A stretch of DNA of 64,000 nt, from contig CM049316.1 in the NCBI GenBank assembly GCA_026874595.1, positions 31,045,339-31,109,338 on the forward strand. Reading direction: 5' to 3'. Under the pieces are notes generated by a model that saw nothing but the letters and a program-made list of their open reading frames with translations, was not told where the DNA came from and did no database searches. The stretch's first letter is position 1, and the number at the start of each line of letters is the position of its first letter. This DNA is from Sipunculus nudus. Taxonomy: Eukaryota > Annelida > Sipuncula > Golfingiida > Sipunculidae. The translations under genes were made by a program, and so were the position numbers. Positions 36,111 through 48,639 of this stretch are shown one piece after another.

Positions 36111-36520
36111 AAAAATCCTTGCTTCCGACTTCGGACGTCCGAGTTTTACACATAGCCGTTTGGGAATCCCCTACCGGAAGTTATGGTTCTCCCGCTGAGG
36201 CCGTCCTGACAGACGTGGAGACGAGTTTTTCGAGTAAAACCAGCCTCGGTTTAAAAAAAACTGCTGCACAATACACGTAAATCAACCGTGGATGTAATAA
36301 TTATTCTTTTCCCAACAGAATAACGTCACTTTAGTCTTAAATCAGGAAAATGAGAAGTAGATGAAAATCAAAAGGTAGTGTCAGAAATGGCGTGCAATTC
36401 TGCACATACTTAAATTGATACGAACCCAAAAGCTTGTACTGTCACCCCATCGTCTTCAATTCAGCATAAATCGGCGTTTGGGGTGACAGGCTGTCGCTAC
36501 ATGTTTTCAGGTTCACAATA
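36105..36520 (+). repeat. Dispersed first-exon-like element, copy b (degenerate, plus orientation)
   Basis: Inverted counterpart of 3905-4350. Shared landmarks are TCCTTGCTTCCGACTTCGGA, TACCGGAAGTTATG, GACGTGGAGACGAGTTTTTC, CTTGTACTGTCACCCCATCG and GGGGTGACAGGCTGTCGCTA. An insertion GGCCGTCCTGA lies in the leader, and about 8 bases after the ATG are lost, so the coding-like frame is broken. Confidence 0.8.
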
Positions 36521-36674
36521 CAAATAATGTTCCAAGGATAGGTCTCTATATATATAATGCTGTGGATGAAATTATACAGTAATGAAACTACTAATACTTT
36601 CATGTTTTTAAATGATTTTCATACTAAAATTTAACCACAATATCACATCGAAGTCCCTGGCTGAGGCACGAATA

Positions 36675-36780
36675 ATAATAATAATCATAATAATAATAAT
36701 AATAATAATTCCTATTATTATTCTATATATTCTAAATATTCTATATATTATATATTATATAATAATTCCTATATATTATG
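36675..36780. repeat. (AAT)n/ATT-rich microsatellite
   Basis: AATAATAAT and TATTATT/TATATT runs; they yield poly-Ile frames. Confidence 0.9.
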
Positions 36781-37069
36781 TATATGCGTTAAGAGAAGTT
36801 ATAATGTTGCTCACTTCAAGTCGCACGAACAAATGAACATTTTTCTCTAAAACAGAAACCAGTTAAAGAATTTGATATAAATATCTCAATTACCTTGACC
36901 TTGAGCTGTATGTGTGATCGCGATTGCAGACGAAATGAACAATAGCCACGAGGAACCCATGGCGATGTCAGTTGCTGCGTCGTCTGAAATGGAATATTGA
37001 ACTGCGTAAAACAGGCCTCACAAGCTTTTTCGCCTAGGAAAGTAATAAATAATGCCAAAATTCCTGTCA

Positions 37070-37072
<3 letters not shown>

Positions 37073-37116
<44 letters not shown>
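37073..37116. repeat. (TA)n tract, tail of the SINE
   Basis: TA run at the 3' end of the minus-strand tRNA-derived block, matching the usual simple-repeat tail of SINEs. Confidence 0.9.
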
Positions 37117-37118
<2 letters not shown>

Positions 37119-37293
37119 TGGAAAGGGTATACACAGAAGAGTGGTTCACTGCCAGTGGGATTCGAACCCACGATCTTCCGATTTCCGGTGCGGCTGCCTT
37201 TGTTCACTTCATACATTTTGTATACTCTGTATATTATTGACTGAAGCGTATGATGGCATTTTCTGTAATGCAGCCTAGTGAAGGTTACGAACG
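37117..37293 (-). mobile_element. tRNA-derived SINE-like element
   Basis: On the minus strand, GGAAATCGGAAGATCGTGGG runs into GGTTCGAATCCCAC, a perfect RNA polymerase III B box with a T-arm-like stem (GTGGG/CCCAC). AGTGAACAAAGGCAGC upstream could be a degenerate A-box/D-arm. It is followed by about 40 bp and a (TA)n tail. A canonical A box is not clear and no intact cloverleaf forms, so this is a SINE and not a tRNA gene. Confidence 0.65.
37198..37293 (-). repeat. 96-bp inverted repeat, left arm
   Basis: By eye, an exact reverse-complement match to 38645-38740, about 1.35 kb away. It is the 5' part of the SINE-like element as read on the minus strand. Confidence 0.85.
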
Positions 37294-37865
37294 ATAAATA
37301 TATGATGTGGCCGGAGCGCACCGACAAACTGAGCACAGCAGATAGATATACATGTCCTTAAGACAGGACCGGTCTGTATCCTTATTGGTGGACCTTTGAC
37401 AATACACTGTACTAGGACTAGGTGCTCATGGCTGAGCAGAAAAGCTGGCACCCTGGGTAACTATAACGGGCAGAAGGTTGTGCTCTTCAAGTGAATGTGA
37501 ATTATGCATTCACTAACATATAACCCTTTCTTGCATGGTGTCAGGTCTGCGCGACCTCGGCCGGCATCGTCCGGCCAGGCTTTCCTTGGGCCGAGTCCAC
37601 CATATGAGTGCATAAACTGGCATGTAGAACCTACGCGAAATTTCCAAAATATTGTCGTATTGCTCAGAATTTAAGAGAAAGTATGGGAAATCGCCCCCTC
37701 AGGAAACTACTTAGCGTCCTGTCATCGCTCCCAGCGTGCACGTGCTTCCAGTGACGAAACAACGATTTAATAATAATAATGATAATTATCATTTTTTATA
37801 ATAATAATAATAAAAATAATTTTTATTATTATTATTTTGATTATTATGATTATTACGATTATAAC
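37294..37865. other. Unique stretch without genes
   Basis: Contains a GC-rich hairpin-forming segment (GGCCGG...CCGGCC at about 37559-37577) and an AAT-rich microsatellite at about 37769-37850. No gene is supported. Confidence 0.6.
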
Positions 37866-37869
37866 TATT

Positions 37870-38235
37870 AATACTATTTTTACGTGAAATACGTTGAAAA
37901 TTGCAAATGGGAAGGAAATAGAAAACGTTCCAAATTTCTCGAAACCGTACATTTAAAAATGCATTTTCAATGATACTATAAGAATATTTTTTGAATCGCT
38001 GACAACGCATAAATTTACACACAAATGCTTGAGAGTGCAGCATTCGCATGAGAACGTGGACATGTTCAAAATATTAACGCCATTGAAAAACGACAAAACG
38101 CCGAATAATGCATTGAAACACATAGAAAAACTTAAGGAAGAGCACACGAAAACAGAGCAGGAAAATGGCCACAAGGACGCTTCCGTGCGCCACTTTCGCA
38201 ACTTCCGGTTATTTCGAGCCATCGAAAAACGACAA
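37870..38235 (+). repeat. Fold-back (inverted) repeat, left arm
   Basis: Matches 38995-39690 in reverse complement: GAGAGTGCAGCATTCGCAT with ATGCGTATGCTGCACTCTC, GCAACTTCCGGTTATTTCG with CGAAATAACCGGAAGTTGC, and CTCGAAACCGTACAT with ATGTACGGTTTCGAG. The arms are diverged but clearly related. Confidence 0.8.
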
Positions 38236-38644
38236 AACGCCCAATAGCTTTATCAATCCTAATTAATAATAATAATTATTATTGTTATTGTCATCATCAT
38301 CGTCATCTTCATTAAGATAGTATTTCATTTTGATGATGATAATAGTTATTATTAATAATTTTATTACCACAATTTTTTGCTTCAATGGATTATCTAATAT
38401 AAACGACACACGTTTATTTTACATACGTTCAGACCTTAGATGAAGAACAATTGAACGTCCGGCCTGAGCTTACACGGAATGAGTATAGACTGGTAAATAC
38501 CTGGCTGTCCGCTATATAATAAACCGAACAAAGGTCGATATATATAATGCCGCCACGTACAGGCAAGGTCACCAAAGTTCCAAGTGGGATTAATCACGTC
38601 CCACTATCCTGTTTGGATGTCAATGTCCTCGTGCGGGAAGTGAA

Positions 38645-38740
38645 CGTTCGTAACCTTCACTAGGCTGCATTACAGAAAATGCCATCATACGCTTCAGTCA
38701 ATAATATACAGAGTATACAAAATGTATGAAGTGAACAAAG
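38645..38740 (+). repeat. 96-bp inverted repeat, right arm
   Basis: Exact inverted copy of 37198-37293. Similarity stops at GTGAACAAAG, just before the tRNA-like part of the left copy. Confidence 0.85.
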
Positions 38741-38994
38741 TGTCTATTAACAGGTGGTATATGTTCAGTGGCAGTCTATCAGAGCCCGGGAAGGATTAGA
38801 TTATTCACATGATCTTAAAATATGGATACTATTTGCCTAGACCTGAACGATTTATTAAGGCATAGAGCACCTTAACACTTCAGCGTTGTGCAAGCGAGTT
38901 GAGGCCAATAGAGGCCAATCGAGTTTTCATGACATACGTTGATCATGGGCTTTCCTTTACATTTCACATTTCACGCAGATTCCCATAATTTTTC

Positions 38995-39690
38995 GTTTTT
39001 ATTTTAAGGGCGCGAAATAACCGGAAGTTGCAAAAGTGGAGCACGAAAGCGTCCTTGTAGCCAGTTTCTGCTGTTTTTCTATGGGTTTCAATGCATTATT
39101 GATAGTTTTTTCGTGTGTTTTTCAATGACGTTAATATTTTGAATAATCCAAGTTCTTATGCGTATGCTGCACTCTCAAGTATTTGTGTGTAGATTTATGC
39201 GTTTCCATGCGATTAAGCGGCGTTTTAGACGATTAGGGCAACATGAGAAATAACGCGGCAAAAACGCGAGGAAAAAGTCTGAGTGTTAAGGCTTTTTTTA
39301 ACGCTTTTGTCAACAACAGGTACAGGAAATATTGTGATACAGATCAGTTTCAATTATTCACTGAATATATATATATACATATATATATATATCAGAATGC
39401 TTTCAATACGTGCAGGCTTTCACACTGGCATCCAAAAAATAAATTGTGCGTCTTTATAGACCACAGTAAACTATTATTCAATTTTTAAGATTTTTTTAAA
39501 TACCGCATTACTGTTATTTATTCATGCTTTTGACCAGGTGTTTTTGCAGAAACTATTAAATGTATAAATGATGCAAAAAAAAATGATAGGTCTCATTGAA
39601 AATGAATTTAACTGTTTATATGTACGGTTTCGAGAAATTAGGTACATTTTTTATTTTCTTCCATTTTGCAATTTTCCACGTATTTCACAT
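38995..39690 (-). repeat. Fold-back repeat, right arm with ~350-bp insertion
   Basis: Similarity to the left arm covers about 38995-39230 and 39590-39690. The part between (about 39240-39585) has no counterpart at the left and contains a small (TA)n. Confidence 0.75.
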
Positions 39691-39699
39691 ATTGCCCTT

Positions 39700-42600
39700 T
39701 TAATTCTACCCTTCGCTTAATAAATTAATGAAATATAGCTTGCTCTCTACATATTTTAGGTCTGAGAGTCTTAGAAACTAAATTTTGGTGCCGCCTTTAT
39801 GTGAAGATTAATCACGGTCGCTGAGACTCTGAGCTCTGCTCCACATACTACAGGGGTTCTCTTACTATACTACTATCAAGTTTTAATAATGTTTGCATTT
39901 CAGCTAGACTGTGTTTGCACCTCCCGGTTGTAAGCTATCGAAAGCTCTCAGTAACAGCTGCCGTAGGGCGTATTAATGATAGGATCGTCATAGTTGTGAT
40001 TATCCATTGAATCAGGGTTTTTTCTCCTCCTTTATTGCAAAGGATCATTGTAGGTCGATTAAAGGCCTCTCAATGAACTTACCTCCGATAAGTATCTCTA
40101 TGTATACGTATATCAACAGTTTATCCCCCTTGGACCATTCTCAATACTCCTTCATCATCCTCGCTATATAATGTTAATAACAGGCCCAACGCCAGCTTAA
40201 AATAGCCATATAGACGTTGGGGTTTACGTATTCTGCGGTAATACAGAATCGGGACTATTTGTTTACTACCCTCGTAGAGAAACCATATAAATACATTGTG
40301 GAATTTCCCATTCGCTATATATAAATATATATATGCATGGGGTTCTTCATCTTTCTTTTGCATTGAGAAAAGGTTTTTTTTTTCAGCTCACTCTTCAGCT
40401 AAATCCATGGTGCGGCGCCCGTTTGTCTGTCTTTTGTCTGTTAACAAAAGCGGCTTTTCTCCAGCAAAGCCTGAACAGATCAATCCAAAATTTTGTATAT
40501 AAATGTGGAATGGCAACAAAAACTGGTGATTTCATGTGCATTTTTGTGTGTTATGAGCCTGTAAGAAATTGCACTTTTTTTTATCTTTACGGTCTTTTAT
40601 GCAGTCATGGTGTAACTAATTAAAAATAAAAGGTGTGTCATCGTTGCTTATAAAAATGTATATGTTTTATTGTTTATATAAACATTGGAACAAGTATTTC
40701 GGAAATATGTCAGGCATATAAATAATTTGCCCTAGTATATGCCCGTTTTCACTAAACCCAGGGACAAAAATGGCTTTTCTAAGGAAAGGAATTCTCAGTA
40801 TATTTTACACATATGTTGAAATGGTGAATTTAACTTGATATTGTTTTTTTGGGCGGGGGGAGGAGGGAGGGGGTATCGTCATTTGTATCAATTTTATGAA
40901 GTTTTTAGTCAGTTTATAAGCACCTTAAAATTTAGTAATGTGAGTGTTTTCAAGCATTTTAACTGATATCTTTAATTAATTAAAGTAAAAAATGCGCATG
41001 TTTTCAGGTGTATTCCTCTCAACATGGAATTGAGGACATTTGGATGAAACAGGTCTTCAGAATCATTACAGACAACTCTTAAAATGGATAGTTTGAAGGT
41101 TTTTTTCCTCTTGTACTTGTAGTCAATGGCGTGTACCCGAAGAGTCTTTATTCTTTATCCATTTTTTTTTATTGTATGCTATCACCAGGTTGTTGGCTTT
41201 TCCTCAACCCTGTTACTGTTGTATAACTTGGGTCTGATCAAATTTGATTAATTTCTCTAATCATCATCTGTAAAGGTGTCAGGTCTCTCTTGAGTATATG
41301 TACATATTTGTTTCCTCAGTTTTTTTCTTAGTAATATCAAACTCCTGAAGGGGATCCCTGTACTCTTGTAATCAGCTGGTTAGTTTTCCTCATTTTTGCA
41401 CACAAGGTATTGAATTGGCCTGATCAGTTTACTCTGTTTTACTTGCTGTTGAATAAACTGATAAATACTTTATTAATATTCAGTTTTTGTCAGTAAAAAC
41501 AGGTGTATGTGTAGAGATGACAAAATCTAAGAAAATTTACACCTCATTCATAAGATCTGTTTGCAGGATTGTTCTTTTATTATCCTTCATTGTGTTTTAT
41601 TAAACAATTTGGATAGCTCATCCTTAATAATGTGGTTATGTTAATTAGGCGTAGTTTTATTTTTGAAGATCTAAAGACGGTCCCTGGAGTGTGAATAAAC
41701 ATTTTTCAGTTTTGTCTTAATATAATGCAAATCGGTGCCCTAAGACCAGTATTGTGGTATTGAAAATTAAGACTGTATCAAAATATAAGATTTTCCTAGT
41801 ATGGATGATTTATAAAGGTTGTAATATTATATAGATTCTTCTATTTACAATTTAACTTTACATTAATATTTTCTCAGTCAATGAATATACAAACTTTCTA
41901 TTTTTTTAACTTTACTTTATGGCCTACACTGAGTAGAAAAAAAAGTCATTGATAAAAACAACATTAACATTATTCTTGTAAATTGAACGATGATCAAATT
42001 AAAAATATATGAATTATCAAATGATAAATAAAGTTAAAACGTAAAACCAATAATAAAGATGTGTATACACACTCCTGAGACAGTCATGAGACCCTTAATT
42101 AAGTAATTTGTGATGCAGTTGGATTTGTTTTTTAAGTTAAGTACATACCCAAATGTATAGGTAAAAGTAAATTTTCATGGTAATTATTTGCATTAAATAT
42201 GATTTTATAAGCCACTTTGGTTTATTTACAGCTCTTCGTATTCATCAGTGTGATCAGCTTGTGTACAAGCATTGTCCACATCACTAGAAAAGTAATATAT
42301 ATATACTTCATGTATGTTCTATAATATTTAAATGACCATACGCAAAAACGCTGAAATACAAAATCGGTAAATATCTTCTCAAAATAAAATGGAAATGATG
42401 CTCGGGGAGCCACAAACGCAAGTGAGATGGTTTTGTTACTTTAAGATCAAATATTTTTTTTTTAACTTTTCACGGTGTCCCTTGACGAAGGTAGTTCGCT
42501 TTATTCCGCCAGTTGGGGTATGATTTATTTCAGTATAAGCAAAATGTGGTCGGGTTATCAGTTGTTGTTGTGTGGACTAACCGATTATATCTCCATGAAT

Positions 42601-43600
42601 GGTCGTGTATCTTCATTATAATTTCATTCTATGCTTTGATAAATGAAGATTATGGTGCACCAGGAGCAGCTTAGATTTTCCCCACTGACATAAGAGAGCC
42701 AATCGAGATGTCAGAGTGCAACGCTCAGTAATAACGAGAACTGTACTGAAAGGCTCAATGGAGCTACAAACATTTCCGTCATTGTTAAACGCGTCATGGC
42801 CAACAGATAGGTTGTCACTTAAACCAAACCAAACGTTACGCAGGATATATTTGTTATCACAGAGATTGATTTATACAAGCCAAATGCTGCTATACCTGGC
42901 TGTTTACTACGATATCGATGCCATAGGATGAAAGGCCATCACAGTGTATTTCTCCGCATGACTTGTGTCACGACGCAAAAAGGCGTACCAGTCCATTTTA
43001 AGTGCCTATGGAGTCGATTATTCACGACTACCCCTTGAGCAGCTACGCGTATCTTCCAGGGAATTGTAAAATCGGAATGAGTTGCACACATTTGGCCATA
43101 TCGTTAAATGCGTTGCACGTAACAGCTGGGTAACTACGCGTCCTGAAGGAATAAATAGGCTAGCATGAAGCCGTTTACGTATATGTCGAATCCATACTTA
43201 TTTTATTCATTTTAGCTTAAAAAGCAACTCCGACAATAAGAGTGACGAGAGCCAAGCAATCCATAACCAACCGAAAGTACGGCATCCCTATACGCAATAT
43301 TACTAGCATGACCATTTATAAGTAACACTTCTGACATGTAATATATTTGTTGAAGAGAAGTATAAACACCACTTTGCAAAACATTACTCTTAGAAAATAT
43401 ATTTTTATATAATTTATATATTTTATATAATAATTTATTAATTTTCTTTTTTAATAATATTAAATATATCTAAACATCTCTATGTATCACCTATTTCTGT
43501 TTTAAAATAGAACTTGTAGATAATATGTTGCAGATAACAAGGCACCTGACTAGTAGTATTATGTTATAAAAAACATCCTTTATGTATACAATTAAAGAAG
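39700..43600. other. Long AT-rich stretch without recognisable genes
   Basis: I see no domain-bearing frame, RNA gene or clear transposon. Short frames at 40296-40623 and 42716-42931 lack splice-like boundaries and family resemblance. G runs occur near 40853-40873. The stretch may be intron or intergenic. Confidence 0.6.
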
Positions 43601-43619
43601 CTTATCTTTATTTGTAAAC

Positions 43620-43825
43620 GTGACTGAAGGTGGTTTTCAACTTTTCACCTTAGGAACACGTGGTTATAACCGTTGCATCGTAGATGAACGTGAAATACCT
43701 CTGGAAGAACGTGCCACAAACGTCACGAGAACGAGGGCTTCATTTCATCACGCTCATTCCCGACACTGCCCCGTTCTGGCCTGCCGTAGCTTAACCGTGA
43801 GACACCGTAGAAGGAGGTGATGAGA
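43620..43825. other. GC-richer segment, possible exon of unknown type
   Basis: Base composition rises relative to the flanks and a 66-codon plus-strand frame ends in an Arg cluster. There is no known domain and no strong splice site, so it is left unassigned. Confidence 0.25.
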
Positions 43826-44189
43826 CTCATTAACGCATCTTTATATTAACCGTTAATATTTTTTATTTATTTTTCGTGAAATTACACTACTCCTTGTATT
43901 ATCATTGCTTATTTATATCTGTGTTATTGATGTAAGATTCAAACCCCTAAATACAGAAGATTTCAAAGATAGGCTCGTCATAATACCATATGGAAGACAG
44001 AGTGTTTAAAAGCCTGCTGTCATGCGTAAAACGATGGCCATCATATATGGACAAAGTGAGCTACAGTCGCAAGTAGGTCATTATAAATATTTTTTTATCA
44101 TTTTATATACCTCGGTATATGTTGTGATGACAACTGGACACTTTATTAAGAAATCTAAAAAAATTGTTGTATGTTTTTTTACTGGCAAG

Positions 44190-45545
44190 TTTCTTTCTTA
44201 ATTTTAATGGTGCTCATATATGTTTTCGCCTCATAACTCGGAGAATTTAGGTTCAATGCTGATCAAACTTTCCATGGTAATAGCCATTAAGGTTTAAACT
44301 GGGCACATCATTTCAGTGTTATAAACCAACACAATATTTGTTTCTTTAATGGTCTGGCATTCAGGGTACTCAAAATAATGTTTTTGCCATTTAGCTCGCA
44401 GAATATAAGTTACGGTGACCTAATTCTTTGGATTTCTTGGCGAGTGTCAAGATTAATCAGGATTCTGTGAATTTGTATAATCATATGGACTCCATGGATT
44501 ATTGTACCTTGCGTGTCTAATTTTATTATATTTTCATTGTTTATATTATACACGTCTTTTTGAGTGTACAAGCTTCAGCCGGTTTTGTGCACCGTTTAAT
44601 AGAACCTGGAATGCCCATTCCTTCGGAGTGTGATATCAAAATATTTTGCTAGACTTTAATAAGTGAGACGGCCAGTCGTTCTAGTCAACAGGTAGAGATT
44701 TATTCATTTCCTATCATGCTAAAATCATTGATTGAAATGCTCAACTATTTAAATATTAAAACTCTTGTTTACCTATACGAAATATATATTGTATATATAT
44801 TGTCTCAATCTCCCAGTCGATATCAGTGGCTTAATTCAGATAACATATTCAGTTTTACTCTAATTATCTGGGAATTGTTCTAACAATAAATAGAAAACCG
44901 GTAATTATAAGCCCTGATTTGTATTAACATTTTAGAATTCTTCAGGAGGATGGTCATCCGAAATTGAGAAGTCCGTTTTTCAGAACCTGGCCGACATAGG
45001 TTTATCTAACTGTAGTTGCGATAAAATACATCACTGCATGTTCTTGTTGTTACTTTGCAATAACCAGGCATATCTTAGAAGATAAAGCATCAGCCAATGC
45101 TTAAATTGATTTTTTAATATAATTTTACATAATGACGTGAACCAGTAGGTATAATTGCCAAGGTTTATAATAATTTACCTTCTTTTTTTACAAGCAAAAC
45201 AATTAATGAATATATACGGTATATTTCAGGATTGTGTCTTAAAGATGAGGTCCCTCAGCGACTCATTTGAACAACAGACTGCGAGGGACAAGTTATCAAA
45301 AACATATAGCCTTCATGGTTATGGCCATGAAATATGCCTACAACATTTTATGCTAACAGTTCTTGCTGTTGCCGGGAAATTTGGTACTAGTTTTAACATA
45401 TTGACTATGACTGTAACATTAAGTGAAGAAGGCAGCAGGGAATTACGAGAGCTTTTGTTTGAAGAGTGGGCAGGGACGGACGCACAGAAGGATGGACAGA
45501 TGTGGAACATTTTACTAGTCTCACCTCCTTACGGCGGGGACTAAT
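44190..45545 (+). mobile_element. Degenerate mollusc-type repeat, best supported at its right end
   Basis: The right end reads GGCAGGGACGGACGCACAGAAGG...ACAGATG...CTCCTTACGGCGGGGACTAATAA (45470-45548), matching the usual GGACGGACAGACGG...GGCGGGG...ATAATAA ending of bivalve repeats. Earlier parts (CGCCTCATAACTCGGAGAAT near 44230, TTTGCCATTTAGCTCGCAGAAT near 44385) resemble internal sentences of the same type. The middle is too diverged to delimit. The 129-codon frame at 45155-45544 overlaps this end and is not accepted as a gene. Confidence 0.45.
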
Positions 45546-45549
45546 AATT

Positions 45550-47980
45550 CTTGTCTTTTAAATGCATATGAGGGAAAGTATATTATGAAATATTATGTAC
45601 GACAGTTTGTTTGCATCAAGAAACAGATGTAAAGAATCCCAGAAAGAACCCGAAACATGGAAGACCAAGACAAATCAGTAAGTCACAACACAACTTACAG
45701 GCTCATTTGGGCTAAATATGTAAAAAAAGTCTACAAGATAAACTTTCATGATAAACCATAAGTATATGAATATATTTGAGACTGTGGCATATACGTGCAT
45801 ACACCAGAGTGCGAGTTTGATACATGCTTTTTTTTATCTTATGCTGTGATACACATGCACATACACTAAAATGACTGTTATCTTCGTATTCTTCTTTTCA
45901 GACAGGAATCAGTCCATTTCTTCTGTCCGGACGTCGCTCATGTAAAAAAATGGTAGCATGTGATGGAGAAAGAGTAATTTGGCAGAAGATTGATTTCAGT
46001 TCCTTTAACATGGTAGAAATTCAGTTTCCTGTATTATACAGACCTCCATTATTAAAAAAAGTACATGTATTATTTATATGATTTTCTTGGTTTTCACAGA
46101 TTATTATCCAACTGTTATAGCATAAAATTAAAAAAGATTATTTACTAATTAAAATAATATAATTCCATAATACTGTTATATTAATTTTTTTTTACAAATC
46201 ACTTTCATTTTTGCGTGTGTCGATTTGCCAAGAAAATAAAGGGAGCAAGCAGGTATCGAACCATGTTATTTCTGGAAAAAGAAAAACACAAATAGTTACA
46301 TTTATAATTTTTGTGTTACATTGAAATTTTTAAAATCTTCAAATGGCGCTGCCTAGATATATGATGTGTACAACATGTATAATAGTTTTATTCTGTTTGG
46401 TTATTTGGGTCTAGTTTGGAATTATAAAATTTTTCAATAAATGTTTACTTTATTAGTTCTCTGTTCTAACTAGGTGATGTTTGAATTTTATAACAATTTA
46501 CTGGATGTCCCTTCAATAAACCGTGATGATTAGCCAGCATAAGAAATTATTGTATGTCTCTTTAATAAAATTGTTATTACACATTCCTATGTGATTTTTA
46601 CCAAACAATGTATGTCCTTTTAACAAAACATTGTGATATTTACGTCCGTTTGTGATGTTAATCCAAAACTATAAATTACAGGATGAAATTCAGTTCCAGG
46701 TCTTTAATAATATTGAATAATCATTTGCCTATCAATATTGTACACGAACACAGGAAAGGTAATCAGGGGAAATCATTTAGACTTTTACACGTGTGCAGTC
46801 ATATTCATCTAATTTTAATAAATTTGTTTTTTTTTTCGTCCAAACACAGACCTCTATACTCTGTCTTAATTAACGATTGCAGCTGGATATTTGAAAGCAA
46901 CCGACAACATTTTTGTTCATCTTGGGTCAACATCAACAAAAATGCTGATTTTATTGCAACATATTAAAAATGACCATGGACATTCTCATCTAATTCCCAT
47001 TACAAACAGAAAAAATAATATGCATGTACAGGTATAAAACGAGTTTAAGTACACGTTTAAATTTAAAGGCGAAACATGTTGCATATAGCTTTCTTTTGTT
47101 TAACTGGCTTAGAAAAGTAGGTTCCAACTGAATAGCTTTAATTTCCAAATCATTTAAATGAAATATACAGCAAACAACTGTCTGTTAGAGGGACATCTAT
47201 CATGTATTAATGAAAGCGCTTAAGCTATATTAAAGCCGTCTTATAATATGTGATATGTGTAAACCTTTCATGACATATAAGGCAATTAAGCGAGGGACAG
47301 ATATAGTTTTCGTATCTGTGGTTTATGAATACGGATTTTTTCCTCATTTTAACACTTAGATTAATCTGTCGGCCTACAGACCATTTGAGTGACAGTCAGG
47401 TAATTAAACGCCCTAAACTGCAAAGCAAAAACTTGCACAGCCTTAGGTAGCTTTAGCACCAACCACTGCAGCTACGGCATGTAAGTTTTATAGGTATAAC
47501 AAGTCTGCGTTGGCTAGTTGTCAACGCTGATGATTCATTTGCGCATTAGTGATGAGTGAAGCAAAAGTGAAGCATAAGTGAAGCATAATGTAACTGATTT
47601 GGTCTCCCTAAATTACATGATATATGTGCTTTATATTTTTCAAGACGTGGTAAATTGTATATCATTTCGTTAACGTTAAGCCATGCAATTAAGGAATACA
47701 CAAGAATTATGATAATGGTTGTACTAAAATGTTTAACACTTTATAATTTATCAGATTTTATCTTTTAATTAATTTTATATTGTACGTGGATATTTATGAG
47801 ATTTATTTGATTTATTATTATTTTGAATATAGCAAGGACAGGTAATGTATTTTTTTAAATTTTTCTTCATGATGTCTCAAGTAAAAAACTAAGGTAACCA
47901 CATTTTGCTTCTCTCAGATTGATCCATACATGAGAGAAATCTCTTAAGTATATTTTTTATGATATCTTGGATGCATTTAA
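45550..47980. other. AT-rich stretch without recognisable genes
   Basis: No exon, RNA gene or repeat unit is supportable. The 94-codon frame at 46683-46967 is AT-driven and lacks domain features. Confidence 0.6.
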
Positions 47981-47984
47981 AGAA

Positions 47985-48175
47985 CATGTGTTAAAACGAG
48001 GCAATCTGATAAAGAACTGTCGTCAAAGTAAAAAATCTGTTATTATATGTGTGAAGCCTATCAATGAATTACATCCTGAGAAGTTAAGAGTTTATTTTTA
48101 TAGGTCTCTTCTTTCAACTGAGTGTGTAGGGTTATTAAATGTTTTGCATATGAAATGATCATGTATTAATGATAC
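47985..48175 (+). repeat. Lectin-unit upstream block, copy 1
   Basis: GAACTGTCGTCAAAGTAAAA, GTGAAGCCTATCAATGAATT, CTTTCAACTGAGTGTG and TTGCATATGAAATGATCATG recur in order at 54490-54685. It lies about 300 bp upstream of the first lectin exon, so the shared copy marks duplication of lectin gene surroundings. Confidence 0.8.
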
Positions 48176-48277
48176 GCAAACGATTCAGTTTCATGTGCAT
48201 ATGAGAAGTTACATCTCGAAATATTGACTATATAACACATTTCTTGGTTCGTATTTGTTATTCGTGATGAGCCAAGG

Positions 48278-48285
48278 TATAAAAG
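48278..48285 (+). promoter_or_regulatory. Possible TATA box of the lectin gene
   Basis: TATAAAAG lies 185 bp upstream of the ATG at 48470. The position would leave a ~155-bp 5' UTR. It is a motif match only; the region is AT-rich. Confidence 0.3.
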
Positions 48286-48469
48286 TATCCTTATTTAGAT
48301 AATGCTTTCTTATCGAGAAGTAGAAACATAATCTATAATAAATGACAAACAACATAAACAGCGTGTCAATATAAAGTATCAGAGGTAATTCAAAGTTCTT
48401 AAGGTTGTAGATTCGGATATCTTAGTATGGCTGCCTTTCACGATACACTAAAATTGATGTGTTGACAGG

Positions 48470-48509
48470 ATGAAGATTATCTTTCTACGTGCATTATATC
48501 TGCTTCACG
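48470..48509 (+). CDS. C-type lectin gene 1, exon 1 (signal peptide)
   Basis: ATG followed by 13 codons (MKIIFLRALYLLH) and one extra base, ending at a donor G|GTAAGA. Basic residue, hydrophobic core and short length fit a secretion signal. The exon at 63406 has exactly the same 40-nt length, phase 1 ending and MK...LHx pattern, which strongly supports both. It joins in frame to the exon at 49030 (G+AG gives Glu). The ORF is too short to be found by length. The encoded protein would enter the secretory pathway. Confidence 0.75.
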
Positions 48510-48639
48510 GTAAGAGCCAAGGATAAATCAGATAGCAAAACACTATCTTACTTTTTACGCCAGTAATGCCTGAAGAATAAATATATGTATGCGCGTAATT
48601 ATACATTGTTGGATACCTGAGCAGCCCAGTCATACTCTG

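Noticed and set aside
37130-37200. Functional tRNA gene (B box GGTTCGAATCC on the minus strand)
   Set aside because: No canonical A box or acceptor stem pairing; the (TA)n tail and attached module fit a SINE.
43620-43820. 66-codon frame with C-terminal Arg cluster as a gene
   Set aside because: GC-richer than its flanks but no domain, splice site or homologue recognised; kept only as an unassigned segment.
45155-45544. 129-codon plus-strand frame as a gene
   Set aside because: Its 3' part is the GGACGG...GGCGGGG end of a dispersed repeat; composition is non-coding and no domain is recognised.
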